Assembly (NCBI GenBank): GCA_002792315.1
Contig: PFOB01000055.1
Coordinates: forward strand, 1-37,865
Source of the DNA: Candidatus Roizmanbacteria bacterium CG_4_10_14_0_2_um_filter_39_13
GTDB taxonomy: Bacteria; Patescibacteriota; Microgenomatia; UBA1406; GWC2-37-13
Reading direction: 5' to 3'
DNA length: 37,865 nucleotides
The notes under the pieces are model-generated. The model ran no database searches. It had not been told where the DNA came from and was given only the letters and a program-made list of their open reading frames with translations. This document shows positions 17,762 through 27,419 of the stretch, piece by piece; within the stretch, counting starts at the first letter, position 1; each line of letters starts with the position of its first letter. The translations under genes and the position numbers were made by a program.

Positions 17762-18935
17762 ATACAAGAAGCATCAGAGCCTGAAGAACAAACACATATT
17801 TTCCGATAACTGCGTAAAACCACGTAGCAATGAGTGGTGCGATGGCAGCAGATGCTGAGGAGAACGATTCATCTATCCCCATGATCTCACCTTGTTTACT
17901 TTTATCAACTGCTTTTGAGATCAGAGACTTAAATGTCGGCATCGAGACTGATATTCCAAAATTATTTAAATAAATAAGAGGCAAAAATAGAATAAAGTTT
18001 GATACAAAAACGAAAAGTAATTGTGATACAACAAGAGCCATTTGCCCCAGAACGAATGTTTTTAGATCGCCAATGCGCTTTGAAAGCCAGCTCGTGACAA
18101 GCGTCTGATTGATGATCAAGAATACGCCAATAACTACAAACAACAAGCCGACTTTTGCTGAATCAAAAGCAAATGTATCGATCAGAAATAATACAAATAT
18201 TGAAGAAAACGAATTTAAGACAAACAAAAACATACCTCGAAGAAAAAAGAGGTATTTAATCTGACGATTCTTGCTATATTTCTTTATCTTCGGAAGAAAT
18301 TGCAGTTCTTTGATCCAACTCATTTTGACAAAAGAAGCTCTTTTTTCTACAGGAAGTGATTCGGGTAAATATTTCACCATTATGATCAATGTCGCAATAG
18401 AAATTGCCAAAGTGAGAAGTATTGGTGCCAAATAGCCAAGTGACGAAGACATCGTAAGCCCACCGATCACGGGACCAACAATGAGTCCCAAACCGACCAC
18501 TCCACCCATCAAGCCAAATGTTTTTGTCTTTTCCTCATGTGTTGTGATATCAGAAAGATATGCATTTGCTACTGCGTTATTGCCACCAGTAATACCATCT
18601 GCGATACGTGCAAGCATAATTACCACTACAGGAATTGAGATCATTCCAATAGTAATGTGCGGAACAAAATAGGACAAAGCAAATATCACCCAACTCAACA
18701 TTGTACCTGTTTGTGAGATCAGCAATATTGGCCGTCTCCCGTATCGATCACTCAATGTTCCGAGAATCGGCGCTGCAAAGAATTGAAAAAACGGATATGT
18801 TGAAAGAATCACCCCATACATGACGGTGCCTCCGCCATAAGCTTTAATAATAAAGGGCAAGATAGGAATCAGGATTGAAAAATTGAGCGTATTTACAAAC
18901 GTCAAAAGCAATAATGGAATAAATTCGCGTTTCAT
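17697..18935 (-). CDS. MFS transporter (TetA/multidrug-like)
   Basis: ILGTLSDRYGRRPILLISQ motif, 12-TM pattern; likely start MKREF at 18935. Confidence 0.85.
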   Translation of the reverse strand: MKREFIPLLLLTFVNTLNFSILIPILPFIIKAYGGGTVMYGVILSTYPFFQFFAAPILGTLSDRYGRRPILLISQTGTMLSWVIFALSYFVPHITIGMISIPVVVIMLARIADGITGGNNAVANAYLSDITTHEEKTKTFGLMGGVVGLGLIVGPVIGGLTMSSSLGYLAPILLTLAISIATLIIMVKYLPESLPVEKRASFVKMSWIKELQFLPKIKKYSKNRQIKYLFFLRGMFLFVLNSFSSIFVLFLIDTFAFDSAKVGLLFVVIGVFLIINQTLVTSWLSKRIGDLKTFVLGQMALVVSQLLFVFVSNFILFLPLIYLNNFGISVSMPTFKSLISKAVDKSKQGEIMGIDESFSSASAAIAPLIATWFYAVIGKYVFVLQALMLLVSIVFFEAKRGWKKTTYSTPQE

Positions 18936-18973
18936 AGAAATGTTTATTGTATCATTCTTTTCATCTTTCTGTC

Positions 18974-20441
18974 CTGTCAGTCCAAAATAGAAATGTCCCC
19001 CCATCAAACTGTATCAAGTGATAGGTTTGACTTGTCAGAGATGGATGTATTCCATGGATGATTAGCAGGGGCATTCCAGTTGAGCTTGTGACTGGTTAAA
19101 ATGACTGGATAGGTTTTCATTTTTTGTGGTCTTTCGGGTAATGGAAAGACGGAGAGATCATATTCTCTTAAGTTGAAATGTAATGTTCCATCAATCCATT
19201 CTTCAACGGTGAGATGTTCTTTTGGACGTACCGTGGTAGGTTGAATTTCTTTGAGCTGATACCACTTGGTCTTAAACTGTACCGTGAAGTCGTTGTTAAT
19301 GGCTCGTTCTGATTGTACAGAAAATATACGATTGAGATTCTGTATATCTTGTTTGGTAAGTTCTCTGTGGGCATCACCCTCTTTAGCCGGTATGACCGTA
19401 AATCTCTCGTTAAACTTTGGAATGAATACTTCTTGAAGAAAGGTATTTGCCTCGTCAGGAGTTTTGATATTTACCAGTCTCATTTCTTTGATGAGACGAT
19501 CTTGTAAGGTTTGAAACAAACGTTCAATACGACCTTTTGCTTGGGGAGAGTTGGCAGGAATCGGATTAACACCCAACTGCCTCATGGCACGCTGAAACTG
19601 TGTGAGGAGTTCTTGGTTATCAACTGCTTCCTTGTGATTGATCTTGTAGGTTGAGAATTTATCGAGGTAAATACAGACTGGTTTCCCCTTGAGAATGACA
19701 TATGTTTTCCAGAACTGGAATACGGATATCACACCTTCATGTGGAGCAAAGTATGCTTTGGTAATCTTTCCTGTTGCATCGTCAATTGCTGCCAGTAAAC
19801 ACATCTCAATCGGATTCCCTTCAGAATCATTGTATCGGTCTTCAAGCCAGAAGTGGTATGATCCATCAAACTGCTCCATCTCTCCGTAACATTCTTTCCG
19901 TGCTCTCCAACTATGATGTTGTCCTGTTTTCTTGTGGCTACGTGCCTTCCACTGATTGTCCTCTATCATCCACAATCTCAATGTCTCTGGATGTACCGAT
20001 ACACCATCGCGTTCTGCTAACTTCTCAGAAGCAAACGTTGGTTTAAAATCGTGATATTTTTCTTTGATCAATGTGAGGGCTCTTTCTTTTGTTAAAGGCT
20101 CAATTTGATGGTTTCCCATCCGCCCCTTGAGACCGTGAATTACCGCCTTTATTCCTTCTGTCTTTACTTTGCTCTTCAACCGTTTCACTTGTCTCACACT
20201 GATCTCTAATTGTTTGGCTGCCACATCATTCGTGATCTTTTTCTCCAACACTAACTTGATAACTCTACCCTTTGTTTCTTCCTCACTGGTGAGGTTGATT
20301 TTATGTGCCATGTGGTTAATACTGTGACTAATGAATAGTCCACAGTATCAGTGCTTTTTTACCCATTCCTATGAAATCTTTTGAAACAGGGGTGACGTTT
20401 CTATTTTGGTAGAGGGGGACATTTCTATTTTGGTGTAACAG
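18974..20441 (-). mobile_element. ISNCY-like insertion sequence
   Basis: 28-bp TIRs CTGTcAgtCCAAAATAGAAATGTCCCCC (18974-19001) and the inverted copy at 20414-20441; transposase inside. Confidence 0.8.
19004..20311 (-). CDS. DDE transposase with rve-type catalytic core (ISNCY-like)
   Basis: N-terminal HTH (NDVAAKQLEISVRQVKRLK); EQFDGSYHFW, YLDKFSTYK, SPQAKGRIERLFQT. Confidence 0.88.
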   Translation of the reverse strand: MAHKINLTSEEETKGRVIKLVLEKKITNDVAAKQLEISVRQVKRLKSKVKTEGIKAVIHGLKGRMGNHQIEPLTKERALTLIKEKYHDFKPTFASEKLAERDGVSVHPETLRLWMIEDNQWKARSHKKTGQHHSWRARKECYGEMEQFDGSYHFWLEDRYNDSEGNPIEMCLLAAIDDATGKITKAYFAPHEGVISVFQFWKTYVILKGKPVCIYLDKFSTYKINHKEAVDNQELLTQFQRAMRQLGVNPIPANSPQAKGRIERLFQTLQDRLIKEMRLVNIKTPDEANTFLQEVFIPKFNERFTVIPAKEGDAHRELTKQDIQNLNRIFSVQSERAINNDFTVQFKTKWYQLKEIQPTTVRPKEHLTVEEWIDGTLHFNLREYDLSVFPLPERPQKMKTYPVILTSHKLNWNAPANHPWNTSISDKSNLSLDTV

Positions 20442-20455
20442 AGAATAAACACGAC

Positions 20456-20485
20456 TTGACAAATGAATCTGAGGAGGTGTATATT
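20456..20485 (+). promoter_or_regulatory. strong sigma70-like promoter of the 6S-like RNA
   Basis: TTGACA (20456-20461) N18 TATATT (20480-20485). Confidence 0.65.
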
Positions 20486-20491
20486 GATCTT

Positions 20492-20668
20492 AATCCTCCA
20501 AATGAAATATCTAAATAATATCTTTTTTGAACACTCATATTTTTAGGGCCTTGAGAGGATCAAGGAAAAAGTGACGTTCGGATAAGCCGAGGCTTATAAG
20601 ACGCACCTACCCGTTAGACTAGAAAAAAAGATTTTAGAATGAATTTCATACGGAGGATTATTTTTTTT
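20492..20668 (+). ncRNA. ssrS: 6S-RNA-like ncRNA
   Basis: ~177 nt; closing helix AATCCTCC/GGAGGATT, ATGAAAT/ATTTCAT, CTAAA/TTTAG, ATCTTTTTT/AAAAAAGAT; central bubble; apical ATAAGC-CGAG-GCTTAT; terminal U8. Confidence 0.68.
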
Positions 20669-20912
20669 CTAAAGACCACCCAATTGTTCTCGATTAATTC
20701 TGCATAACTTTGGTGAATATCAATCTTTATCAAACTCAATTTCGTAAATAAATATTCTCAATTGATGTCCATAGATTTTATACGATTATTTATAGAGTTA
20801 TAAAATTTTTTGCAATTATTGAAAGATACGGTATAATAACAGTAGTTTGTACCACATCTATCCCTAAGACCTTCGACTTTTTCCAGAATTTATTACAAAT
20901 TATTTAGTATGT

Positions 20913-22238
20913 ATGCCAGCTTCAGATAAGAACGACTCACTCAGTGAGCAAGATACTTCCTTTGACGTATCTTCGATGTTAGAAACCTATGAGGAAAAAC
21001 CTATTGAAAAGGTAGGAGATTCCCAACTGCGATCTCCAGAAAAAAAACCAGCAGCTCCTTCACCAATGAGCAATCCAAAATCTCGCGCAGAAGTTATCAG
21101 CCCAAAACTCAAAGAGGATTTAAAATCAAGCTATGAAGCAGAGGGAATTTTAGACATAACCTATGGTGGGTATGGGTTTTTACGACAAAATTACACGGTG
21201 AGTCCGGATGATGATATTTATGTGTCAACATCACAAATACGAAGATTTTGGCTTCGCAAAGGCGATGAGGTAAAGGGTCTTGCTCGGCCTCCAAAAGATG
21301 GAGAGCGCTTTCATAGTCTTTTATTGATTAAAGAAGTGAACGGACGTGCAATGACTGAGGAAGAAAGTAGAAAACGCAATAAATTTGACCAACTTACCTC
21401 ACTTCATCCTGAAAAACAAATTATTTTAGAAACAGATAAGGATATTCTTTCAACTCGCATCATTGATTTGGTGGCACCAATCGGATTTGGTCAGAGAGCT
21501 CTTATCGTTTCTCAGCCGAAAGCGGGAAAGACGACATTTTTGAAAGATATAGCTGAGGCAATAGCCATAAATCATCCAGAAGCACATATGATCGCAATAT
21601 TGATCGGGGAGCGACCAGAGGAAGTGACCGAAATAAAACGATCTATTAAGGGTGAAGTCGCCGCTTCACATTTCGATGAAACACCGAAACAACAAACCAA
21701 AGTTGCAAGCCTTGCGCTTGAAAGAGCTCGGCGACTCGTCGAGACAGGCAAGGATGTCGTTATACTTTTGGATTCAATCACGCGACTCGCACGGGCGTTC
21801 AATTTATCTATAAGTAATTCCGGACGTACATTATCTGGAGGATTTGATCCCCAAGCCCTATACCCTGCAAAAAAATTCCTTGGCGCAGCTCGAAACTGTG
21901 AAGAGGGTGGAAGTCTGACGATTATCGGTACCGCCCTTGTTGGTACAGAGTCTCGCATGGATGACCTGATTTATGAGGAATTGAAAGGTACGGGGAATAT
22001 GGAGATTCATCTTGATAGAAAATTTGCGGAGAAGCGCATATATCCTGCAGTGAATATCACCATGTCAGGTACTCGACATGAAGAGCTCTTGTTTGACGAA
22101 GAAACGCTGAAACGAGTTACGACGCTTCGTCGAATGATGTCTTTACGGACACCAGAAGAGAGTTTGATGGCCATGCTTGATAAGCTTCCAAAAACAAAAA
22201 ACAACAAAGAATTTTTGGAACAACTTCACAAGGGGTAA
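20913..22238 (+). CDS. rho: transcription termination factor Rho
   Basis: APIGFGQRALIVSQPKAGKTTFLKDIA; VILLDSITRLARAFN; GGFDPQALYPAKKFLGAARN; GTGNMEIHLDRK. Confidence 0.97.
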   Translation: MPASDKNDSLSEQDTSFDVSSMLETYEEKPIEKVGDSQLRSPEKKPAAPSPMSNPKSRAEVISPKLKEDLKSSYEAEGILDITYGGYGFLRQNYTVSPDDDIYVSTSQIRRFWLRKGDEVKGLARPPKDGERFHSLLLIKEVNGRAMTEEESRKRNKFDQLTSLHPEKQIILETDKDILSTRIIDLVAPIGFGQRALIVSQPKAGKTTFLKDIAEAIAINHPEAHMIAILIGERPEEVTEIKRSIKGEVAASHFDETPKQQTKVASLALERARRLVETGKDVVILLDSITRLARAFNLSISNSGRTLSGGFDPQALYPAKKFLGAARNCEEGGSLTIIGTALVGTESRMDDLIYEELKGTGNMEIHLDRKFAEKRIYPAVNITMSGTRHEELLFDEETLKRVTTLRRMMSLRTPEESLMAMLDKLPKTKNNKEFLEQLHKG

Positions 22239-22299
22239 GGATAAATACTTAAAAAGTACTATTCTATACATTGTCTCGATTCTCTTGTATCATACATAT

Positions 22300-22536
22300 A
22301 TGACATCAACGACACTGGACCGACGAGTAAGCAGAATACTCGGACAACTTCGAGGTATCCAGAAAATGGTTGCTGAGGAGCGGAACCAAGTAGAAATACT
22401 CCAACAAATATCGGCAATTAAAAAAGCTATTAATGGTCTTTCCAAAGAGATAGTGTTGCAATATTTTGAAAAGAAGGTGCCAGAGGAAAAAAAGAAAGAA
22501 GTTGAAACGGTCATTCAACGAATCATAGACTTGTAA
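22300..22536 (+). CDS. CsoR/RcnR-like (DUF156) regulator
   Basis: DRRVSRILGQLRGIQKMVAEERNQVEILQQISAIKKAINGLSKEIVLQYF; ATG 22300 with TATCAT box just upstream. Confidence 0.8.
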   Translation: MTSTTLDRRVSRILGQLRGIQKMVAEERNQVEILQQISAIKKAINGLSKEIVLQYFEKKVPEEKKKEVETVIQRIIDL

Positions 22537-22679
22537 TCACCTCTTCAAAAATAATACGAGTTGCATTTGTACTTGTATGATACTATCATAAATTAACGGT
22601 CACTTTGTCAACTACCAGATCGTCATATTCATTGGATATGGTATAGTGTAGTTTCTGGTTACCAATTGGATGTAATATT

Positions 22680-23672
22680 ATGAACGGTCAAAATATGATT
22701 GGGATTATTGGCGGTGGACCAGCAGGCTTAAGTACTGCAATATATACCGCTCGTGCAGGACTCACACCAATGGTATTTGCGGGATCTCCTCCCGGAGGAC
22801 AATTGATGCTTACCTCTGAAGTCGAAAACTTTCCTGGATATCAAAAAATTATGGGATCTGACCTTGTTGCCTCATTACGAAAACAAGCAGAAGCCTTTGG
22901 AACCAAGATAATCGATGATAATATTACGTCAGTAGATTTTTCAAATGAGCCCAGTGTAACTACATCAAAACAGACGTACATATTTCGTTCAATTGTCATT
23001 GCAACAGGCGCTCAAGCATTATGGTTGGGATTGGATTCAGAGACGCGATTACGGGGAAAAGGAGTGTCTGCATGTGCCACCTGTGATGGGTTCTTTTTTC
23101 GAGACAAGAAAGTGGCTGTGGTAGGGGGAGGGGATACTGCGATGGAAGAAGCGCAGACGCTGACGAAGTTTGCTAAAAAAGTAATTGTCATTCATCGTCG
23201 AGATAGCTTTAGAGCCTCAAAAATTATGCAGGAGCGGGTATTGAATAATCCTAAAACTGAAGTAATGTGGAACACTTCGGTCATTGAAATTCTCGGTGAA
23301 CAAAAGGTTGAGGGAATTACCATAAAAATCCAAAATCCAACATCTAAAATCAAAAATCTAACGCTCGATGGTGTGTTTATGGCTATCGGTCATAAGCCAG
23401 ATACTGAGGTATTTAAAAATGCTGTTGCAACAGATGAAAAGGGATATATCCTCACGAGTTCCATTGCGGCAGTGTTCAAAATCCAAAATCCTAAATCCAA
23501 AATAGATATAGATTTGTTTGATATGAAGTATCAAAATATGACGTCTGTTCATGGGGTATTTGCTGCGGGAGACTGTGTTGATCATACGTATCGTCAAGCA
23601 GGGACTGCTGCGGGAATGGGTATAGCGGCAGCACTTGATGCAGAGAGATGGCTCGAAAGGGGGGAAAAATGA
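22680..23672 (+). CDS. trxB: thioredoxin reductase
   Basis: GIIGGGPAGLSTAIYTARAG, CATCDG redox motif, VAVVGGGDTAMEEA, GVFAAGDC. Confidence 0.93.
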   Translation: MNGQNMIGIIGGGPAGLSTAIYTARAGLTPMVFAGSPPGGQLMLTSEVENFPGYQKIMGSDLVASLRKQAEAFGTKIIDDNITSVDFSNEPSVTTSKQTYIFRSIVIATGAQALWLGLDSETRLRGKGVSACATCDGFFFRDKKVAVVGGGDTAMEEAQTLTKFAKKVIVIHRRDSFRASKIMQERVLNNPKTEVMWNTSVIEILGEQKVEGITIKIQNPTSKIKNLTLDGVFMAIGHKPDTEVFKNAVATDEKGYILTSSIAAVFKIQNPKSKIDIDLFDMKYQNMTSVHGVFAAGDCVDHTYRQAGTAAGMGIAAALDAERWLERGEK

Positions 23673-24940
23673 ACAATCCAGGAAAAGAAATGCTTGAGTC
23701 TGCACAAAATCTTATTCGAACCGTCGGTGAAAAAATGGGATATGACAAAAGTAAAATTGACCAACTGATTACTGCAGAGATGATTTATGAGTTTGCGCTT
23801 CCTATTGATAAAGACGATGGCACTTCAGAAATGTTTATTGGATTTCGCGCACAACACAGTAGTGTTCGTGGCCCCTATAAAGGTGGGATTCGTTTCCATC
23901 AAGATACGACTCGTGAAGAAGTTCAAGCACTTGCAACATTGATGAGTATCAAAACTGCTGTTGCAAATATTCCCATGGGGGGAGGAAAAGGAGGGATCCG
24001 AGTGAACCCAAAAGAACTGTCAGAATCAGAGCTCAAGCAGTTGAGTAAAAAATTTGCTGCAAAACTTGCACACGTGATTGGACAAGATATTGACATTCCA
24101 GCGCCTGACGTCAATACAAATCCAACCATCATGAAATGGATGCTCGAAGAATATGAACAAATACATGGTAAAAAAGAGCCAGCAGCATTTACTGGTAAAT
24201 CAGTTTTGAATGGGGGAAGCTTGGGACGCACTGAAGCCACGGGGTATGGAGGTGTTATCGCTCTACAGGAGTTACTAAAGAGGATGTACCCCGATAAGCA
24301 GTCAAAAATGACCATTGCTATCCAAGGATTTGGAAATGTTGGATATTACTTTGCTGAAGCCGCAGTCGCTGAAGGGCACAAAATAGTTGCTGTATCAGAT
24401 TCAAAAGGTGGTATTACGGGAAATGAATCCGCAGATAGTTTGGATATTCCTTTGGTTTTGGAATGTAAGAAAAAACAAGGCTCAATCTCTGGGTGTTATT
24501 GTGCAGGTGGTGTTTGCGACACATCAAAAGGTAAGATAATATCAAATGGAGATCTTCTCGAACTTCCTGTTGATGTATTGGTGCCTGCAGCTCTTGAGAA
24601 CGTGATCAACGAAAAAAACATGAAAAATATCAAAGCAAAGATTATTGTAGAAATGGCAAATGGTCCAATCACCGAGACTGCCCGTCAATATTTGAGTTCA
24701 AAAGACATTGTCATCATCCCAGATGTGCTCGCAAATGCCGGAGGCGTGATCGTTTCATATCTTGAATGGGTACAAGGAAGACAAGGCATATGGTGGTCTC
24801 AAAAGGATGTGATGGATAGACTTACTGATATTATGAGCACATCATTTGCTGATATTTGGAATCATTCAAAGAAAGAGTCACTTGATCTGAAAACTGCAGC
24901 GTTTGAAGTCGCCATACAGCGTCTTATTTCTGCAATGTAA
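23669..24940 (+). CDS. Glu/Leu/Phe/Val dehydrogenase
   Basis: GPYKGGIRFH, PMGGGKGGI, IPAPDVNTN, QGFGNVG; start overlaps trxB stop (ATGA) with SD GGGGGG. Confidence 0.92.
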   Translation: MNNPGKEMLESAQNLIRTVGEKMGYDKSKIDQLITAEMIYEFALPIDKDDGTSEMFIGFRAQHSSVRGPYKGGIRFHQDTTREEVQALATLMSIKTAVANIPMGGGKGGIRVNPKELSESELKQLSKKFAAKLAHVIGQDIDIPAPDVNTNPTIMKWMLEEYEQIHGKKEPAAFTGKSVLNGGSLGRTEATGYGGVIALQELLKRMYPDKQSKMTIAIQGFGNVGYYFAEAAVAEGHKIVAVSDSKGGITGNESADSLDIPLVLECKKKQGSISGCYCAGGVCDTSKGKIISNGDLLELPVDVLVPAALENVINEKNMKNIKAKIIVEMANGPITETARQYLSSKDIVIIPDVLANAGGVIVSYLEWVQGRQGIWWSQKDVMDRLTDIMSTSFADIWNHSKKESLDLKTAAFEVAIQRLISAM

Positions 24941-24999
24941 GCTCCATACAGAATTATTTCAAATCAGGTAAAATGAGATTGTACAATATTTGATTTTTT

Positions 25000-26064
25000 A
25001 TGAAAGATATACTGTCTTTTGTTTTATTTCTCAAAAAATATTCACTTTCACGAGCATTTTATTACGGACACAAGTTTGAACGTATGAAAGATGTGGTTGT
25101 TGCTTTGTTGGTCGTAAAACGGGGAAAGTATTCGAGCTCATTTCTTAACTCTTCATTTTTTTTGCTTATTGTAACCGTCTTGGTTGCTGGTCCTGCGATA
25201 GCAGAGAATAATCCATTTGATGACTCAATTGATAATCCTCCGCGATATTTTCAAAGTACCTCTCTTTCCTTTGATCCGTTTGAGAACCCCGTGACAACTA
25301 TTGTCTCTGCAAAGCCACGCAGTGGAATTGAAATATACACCGTTCGTGAAGGGGAAACACTTGCATCGATTGGAGAGCGATTTCAAATATCGGTTGATAC
25401 TATAAAATGGGCGAACGATCTAAAATCAGATATTATCAAGTCAGGACAAACTTTAAACATTCCTCCAGTGACAGGAACGGTGCATGAGGTTGCAGCGGGA
25501 GACAATATTTATACGATCGCAAAAAAATACAAAGTTGACGCTCAAAATATTGTAAATTTTCCGTTCAACGACTTTTCAGATCCTGATACGTTTCAGTTGA
25601 CTCCTGGTCAAAATCTATATGTTCCAAATGGAGTAATTGAAGAAAAGAAACCCCAACAAGGCGGCCAACAATTCTATGCAAAGATTCAAGCCGGTGTTCA
25701 AGGCACATCAAATTTCATTTGGCCATCCTCAGGAAATATTACCACTTATCCCGTTTGGTATCATATGGCATTGGATATCGCCAATAGAGCAGCTCCTCCT
25801 ATTATTGCTGCAGACACCGGCACGGTGACATATACCGGGTGTTTGGAATATGGATATGGGTGTCACATCATTATTGATCACGCGAATGGATTTCAGACCT
25901 TGTATGGTCATTTATCATCTATTGAGGTTAGTGCGGGTCAAGCGGTTACAAAAGGGCAGAGAATTGGTGTCATGGGCTCGACCGGAAGATCAACCGGAAC
26001 GCATCTTCATTTTGAAGTGCGATCAGGAGGATCCCTTACCAACCCTCTCAACTATTTGCAGTAA
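25000..26064 (+). CDS. LysM-domain M23 family metallopeptidase
   Basis: Two LysM-like repeats ([18 protein letters not shown]..., [16 protein letters not shown]...), [15 protein letters not shown]. Confidence 0.9.
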   Translation: MKDILSFVLFLKKYSLSRAFYYGHKFERMKDVVVALLVVKRGKYSSSFLNSSFFLLIVTVLVAGPAIAENNPFDDSIDNPPRYFQSTSLSFDPFENPVTTIVSAKPRSGIEIYTVREGETLASIGERFQISVDTIKWANDLKSDIIKSGQTLNIPPVTGTVHEVAAGDNIYTIAKKYKVDAQNIVNFPFNDFSDPDTFQLTPGQNLYVPNGVIEEKKPQQGGQQFYAKIQAGVQGTSNFIWPSSGNITTYPVWYHMALDIANRAAPPIIAADTGTVTYTGCLEYGYGCHIIIDHANGFQTLYGHLSSIEVSAGQAVTKGQRIGVMGSTGRSTGTHLHFEVRSGGSLTNPLNYLQ

Positions 26065-26076
26065 AAAAGACAGCTG

Positions 26077-26670
26077 ATGGACTATCAGATTGCGTCAAAA
26101 AACGTAATATTCACGATTGTACTTCTTTCACAACTATACATTATTGGGGTATTTCTTTATAAAAATGTTTCCAATAATCAAACGGTTACGCTTTGTTCAA
26201 ATGGTCAGCAACTTACCGCAGTATTTCATCTGAGAGAGGAGGTAACGGTTCTTATTCCTGCATCGTCCGTAAAGGATACGCTTGACTGTTTACGGAGGGG
26301 AATGAGTTTCAATGACCGGACAATTGAGTATGTGATTGCGAAAGATACCTCGAGCGCCCTTATTGAAGTGTTACATGCTCGATATGCGGTCAATGAAGAG
26401 CAAGATGAGCTAGAGCTTGCATTGACGATACCAGTCCGTTTATCAGGAGACACCGTTGAAATAGGGGGAGCATCATCGATAGCAGTATTTTTGAAAGAAA
26501 TTTCAAATCCCTTTAAATTTATCGAATATGTTGCAGAGAAAAATTCTCCTACCGTTATCGTCCCAGAAATAAATGAGGTAATTGCACGTCTCATTGAAAA
26601 AAATATCATAGACTCAAATATAATCATAACTGAGCTACGGGAGGGTGAATATGCTACGATTGATCTCTGA
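26077..26670 (+). CDS. membrane-anchored hypothetical protein
   Basis: N-terminal TM (VIFTIVLLSQLYIIGVFLY); 12 nt after the M23 gene. Confidence 0.6.
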   Translation: MDYQIASKNVIFTIVLLSQLYIIGVFLYKNVSNNQTVTLCSNGQQLTAVFHLREEVTVLIPASSVKDTLDCLRRGMSFNDRTIEYVIAKDTSSALIEVLHARYAVNEEQDELELALTIPVRLSGDTVEIGGASSIAVFLKEISNPFKFIEYVAEKNSPTVIVPEINEVIARLIEKNIIDSNIIITELREGEYATIDL

Positions 26671-26672
26671 AA

Positions 26673-27416
26673 TTATTGGAGGAGTATGTTCTTTATTTCA
26701 CGAAAGAGTGTTATTGCCTCAAAACCAATCCACGAATCGCCAATGAGCTCTTTTGGAAGGCCAGGATCCGTTTTGAGAATGGTAATGTATGATGAAATGA
26801 CTGCTTTCATTTTTGACATTTTATCTTTATCTGTAGATAGTTCTTGATGCCAATTCTTAAAAAGTGATCGATACTCCTTTTCACGATTGGTTTTTCCCCA
26901 GACTTTTTCTATTAATTCTTCACGTGCGCCAAAAACATGATCAGCTTCAAATGCTTGTACATACTGTTGCTCTTCTGTATCCTTGATAAGATCTTTCAAA
27001 GAATCAATAATAGGATGAGGTGTTAACCAAAATGACCGATGCCACGGGCCAAGTCCCCAGCTTGCAACCTCACGACGAAGTTTGTCTCTCAGTTCGCGCT
27101 TTTTCTCAGGAATTTCATATGAAAGAATTCTCCATTTTCCATCCCATTTTTCTTGAGTAAACCGAAAGACGGGAAACGTGAGCACGATATCGTAAAAACC
27201 CTTTGCCGTAAGCTTATACGTACCAGGGTCAGATCCGGGAATATGATCGAGAAGCTCATCTTTTGTAAGTTGAGAAAGTGTTGACAGAGTCTTTCTGTTC
27301 ATGGTCAAATCAAATACCGCGCATACAGTTGGGGTAAAAACCACCTCTTTAAATGAGTCATCCGACAAGAGAAGTAAGGTCATTAATATTTTCGTTCGTC
27401 TATCTTTGATTCCCAT
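26673..27416 (-). CDS. PaaX-like regulator with Cas2-like central domain
   Basis: WDGKWRILSYEIPEKKRELRDKLRREVASWGLGPWHRSFWLTPHP. Confidence 0.72.
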   Translation of the reverse strand: MGIKDRRTKILMTLLLLSDDSFKEVVFTPTVCAVFDLTMNRKTLSTLSQLTKDELLDHIPGSDPGTYKLTAKGFYDIVLTFPVFRFTQEKWDGKWRILSYEIPEKKRELRDKLRREVASWGLGPWHRSFWLTPHPIIDSLKDLIKDTEEQQYVQAFEADHVFGAREELIEKVWGKTNREKEYRSLFKNWHQELSTDKDKMSKMKAVISSYITILKTDPGLPKELIGDSWIGFEAITLFREIKNILLQ

Positions 27417-27419
27417 GGA

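Noticed and set aside
17631-17858. 75-aa plus-strand ORF
   Set aside because: Out of frame with the RND remnant and overlaps the MFS gene; no independent support.
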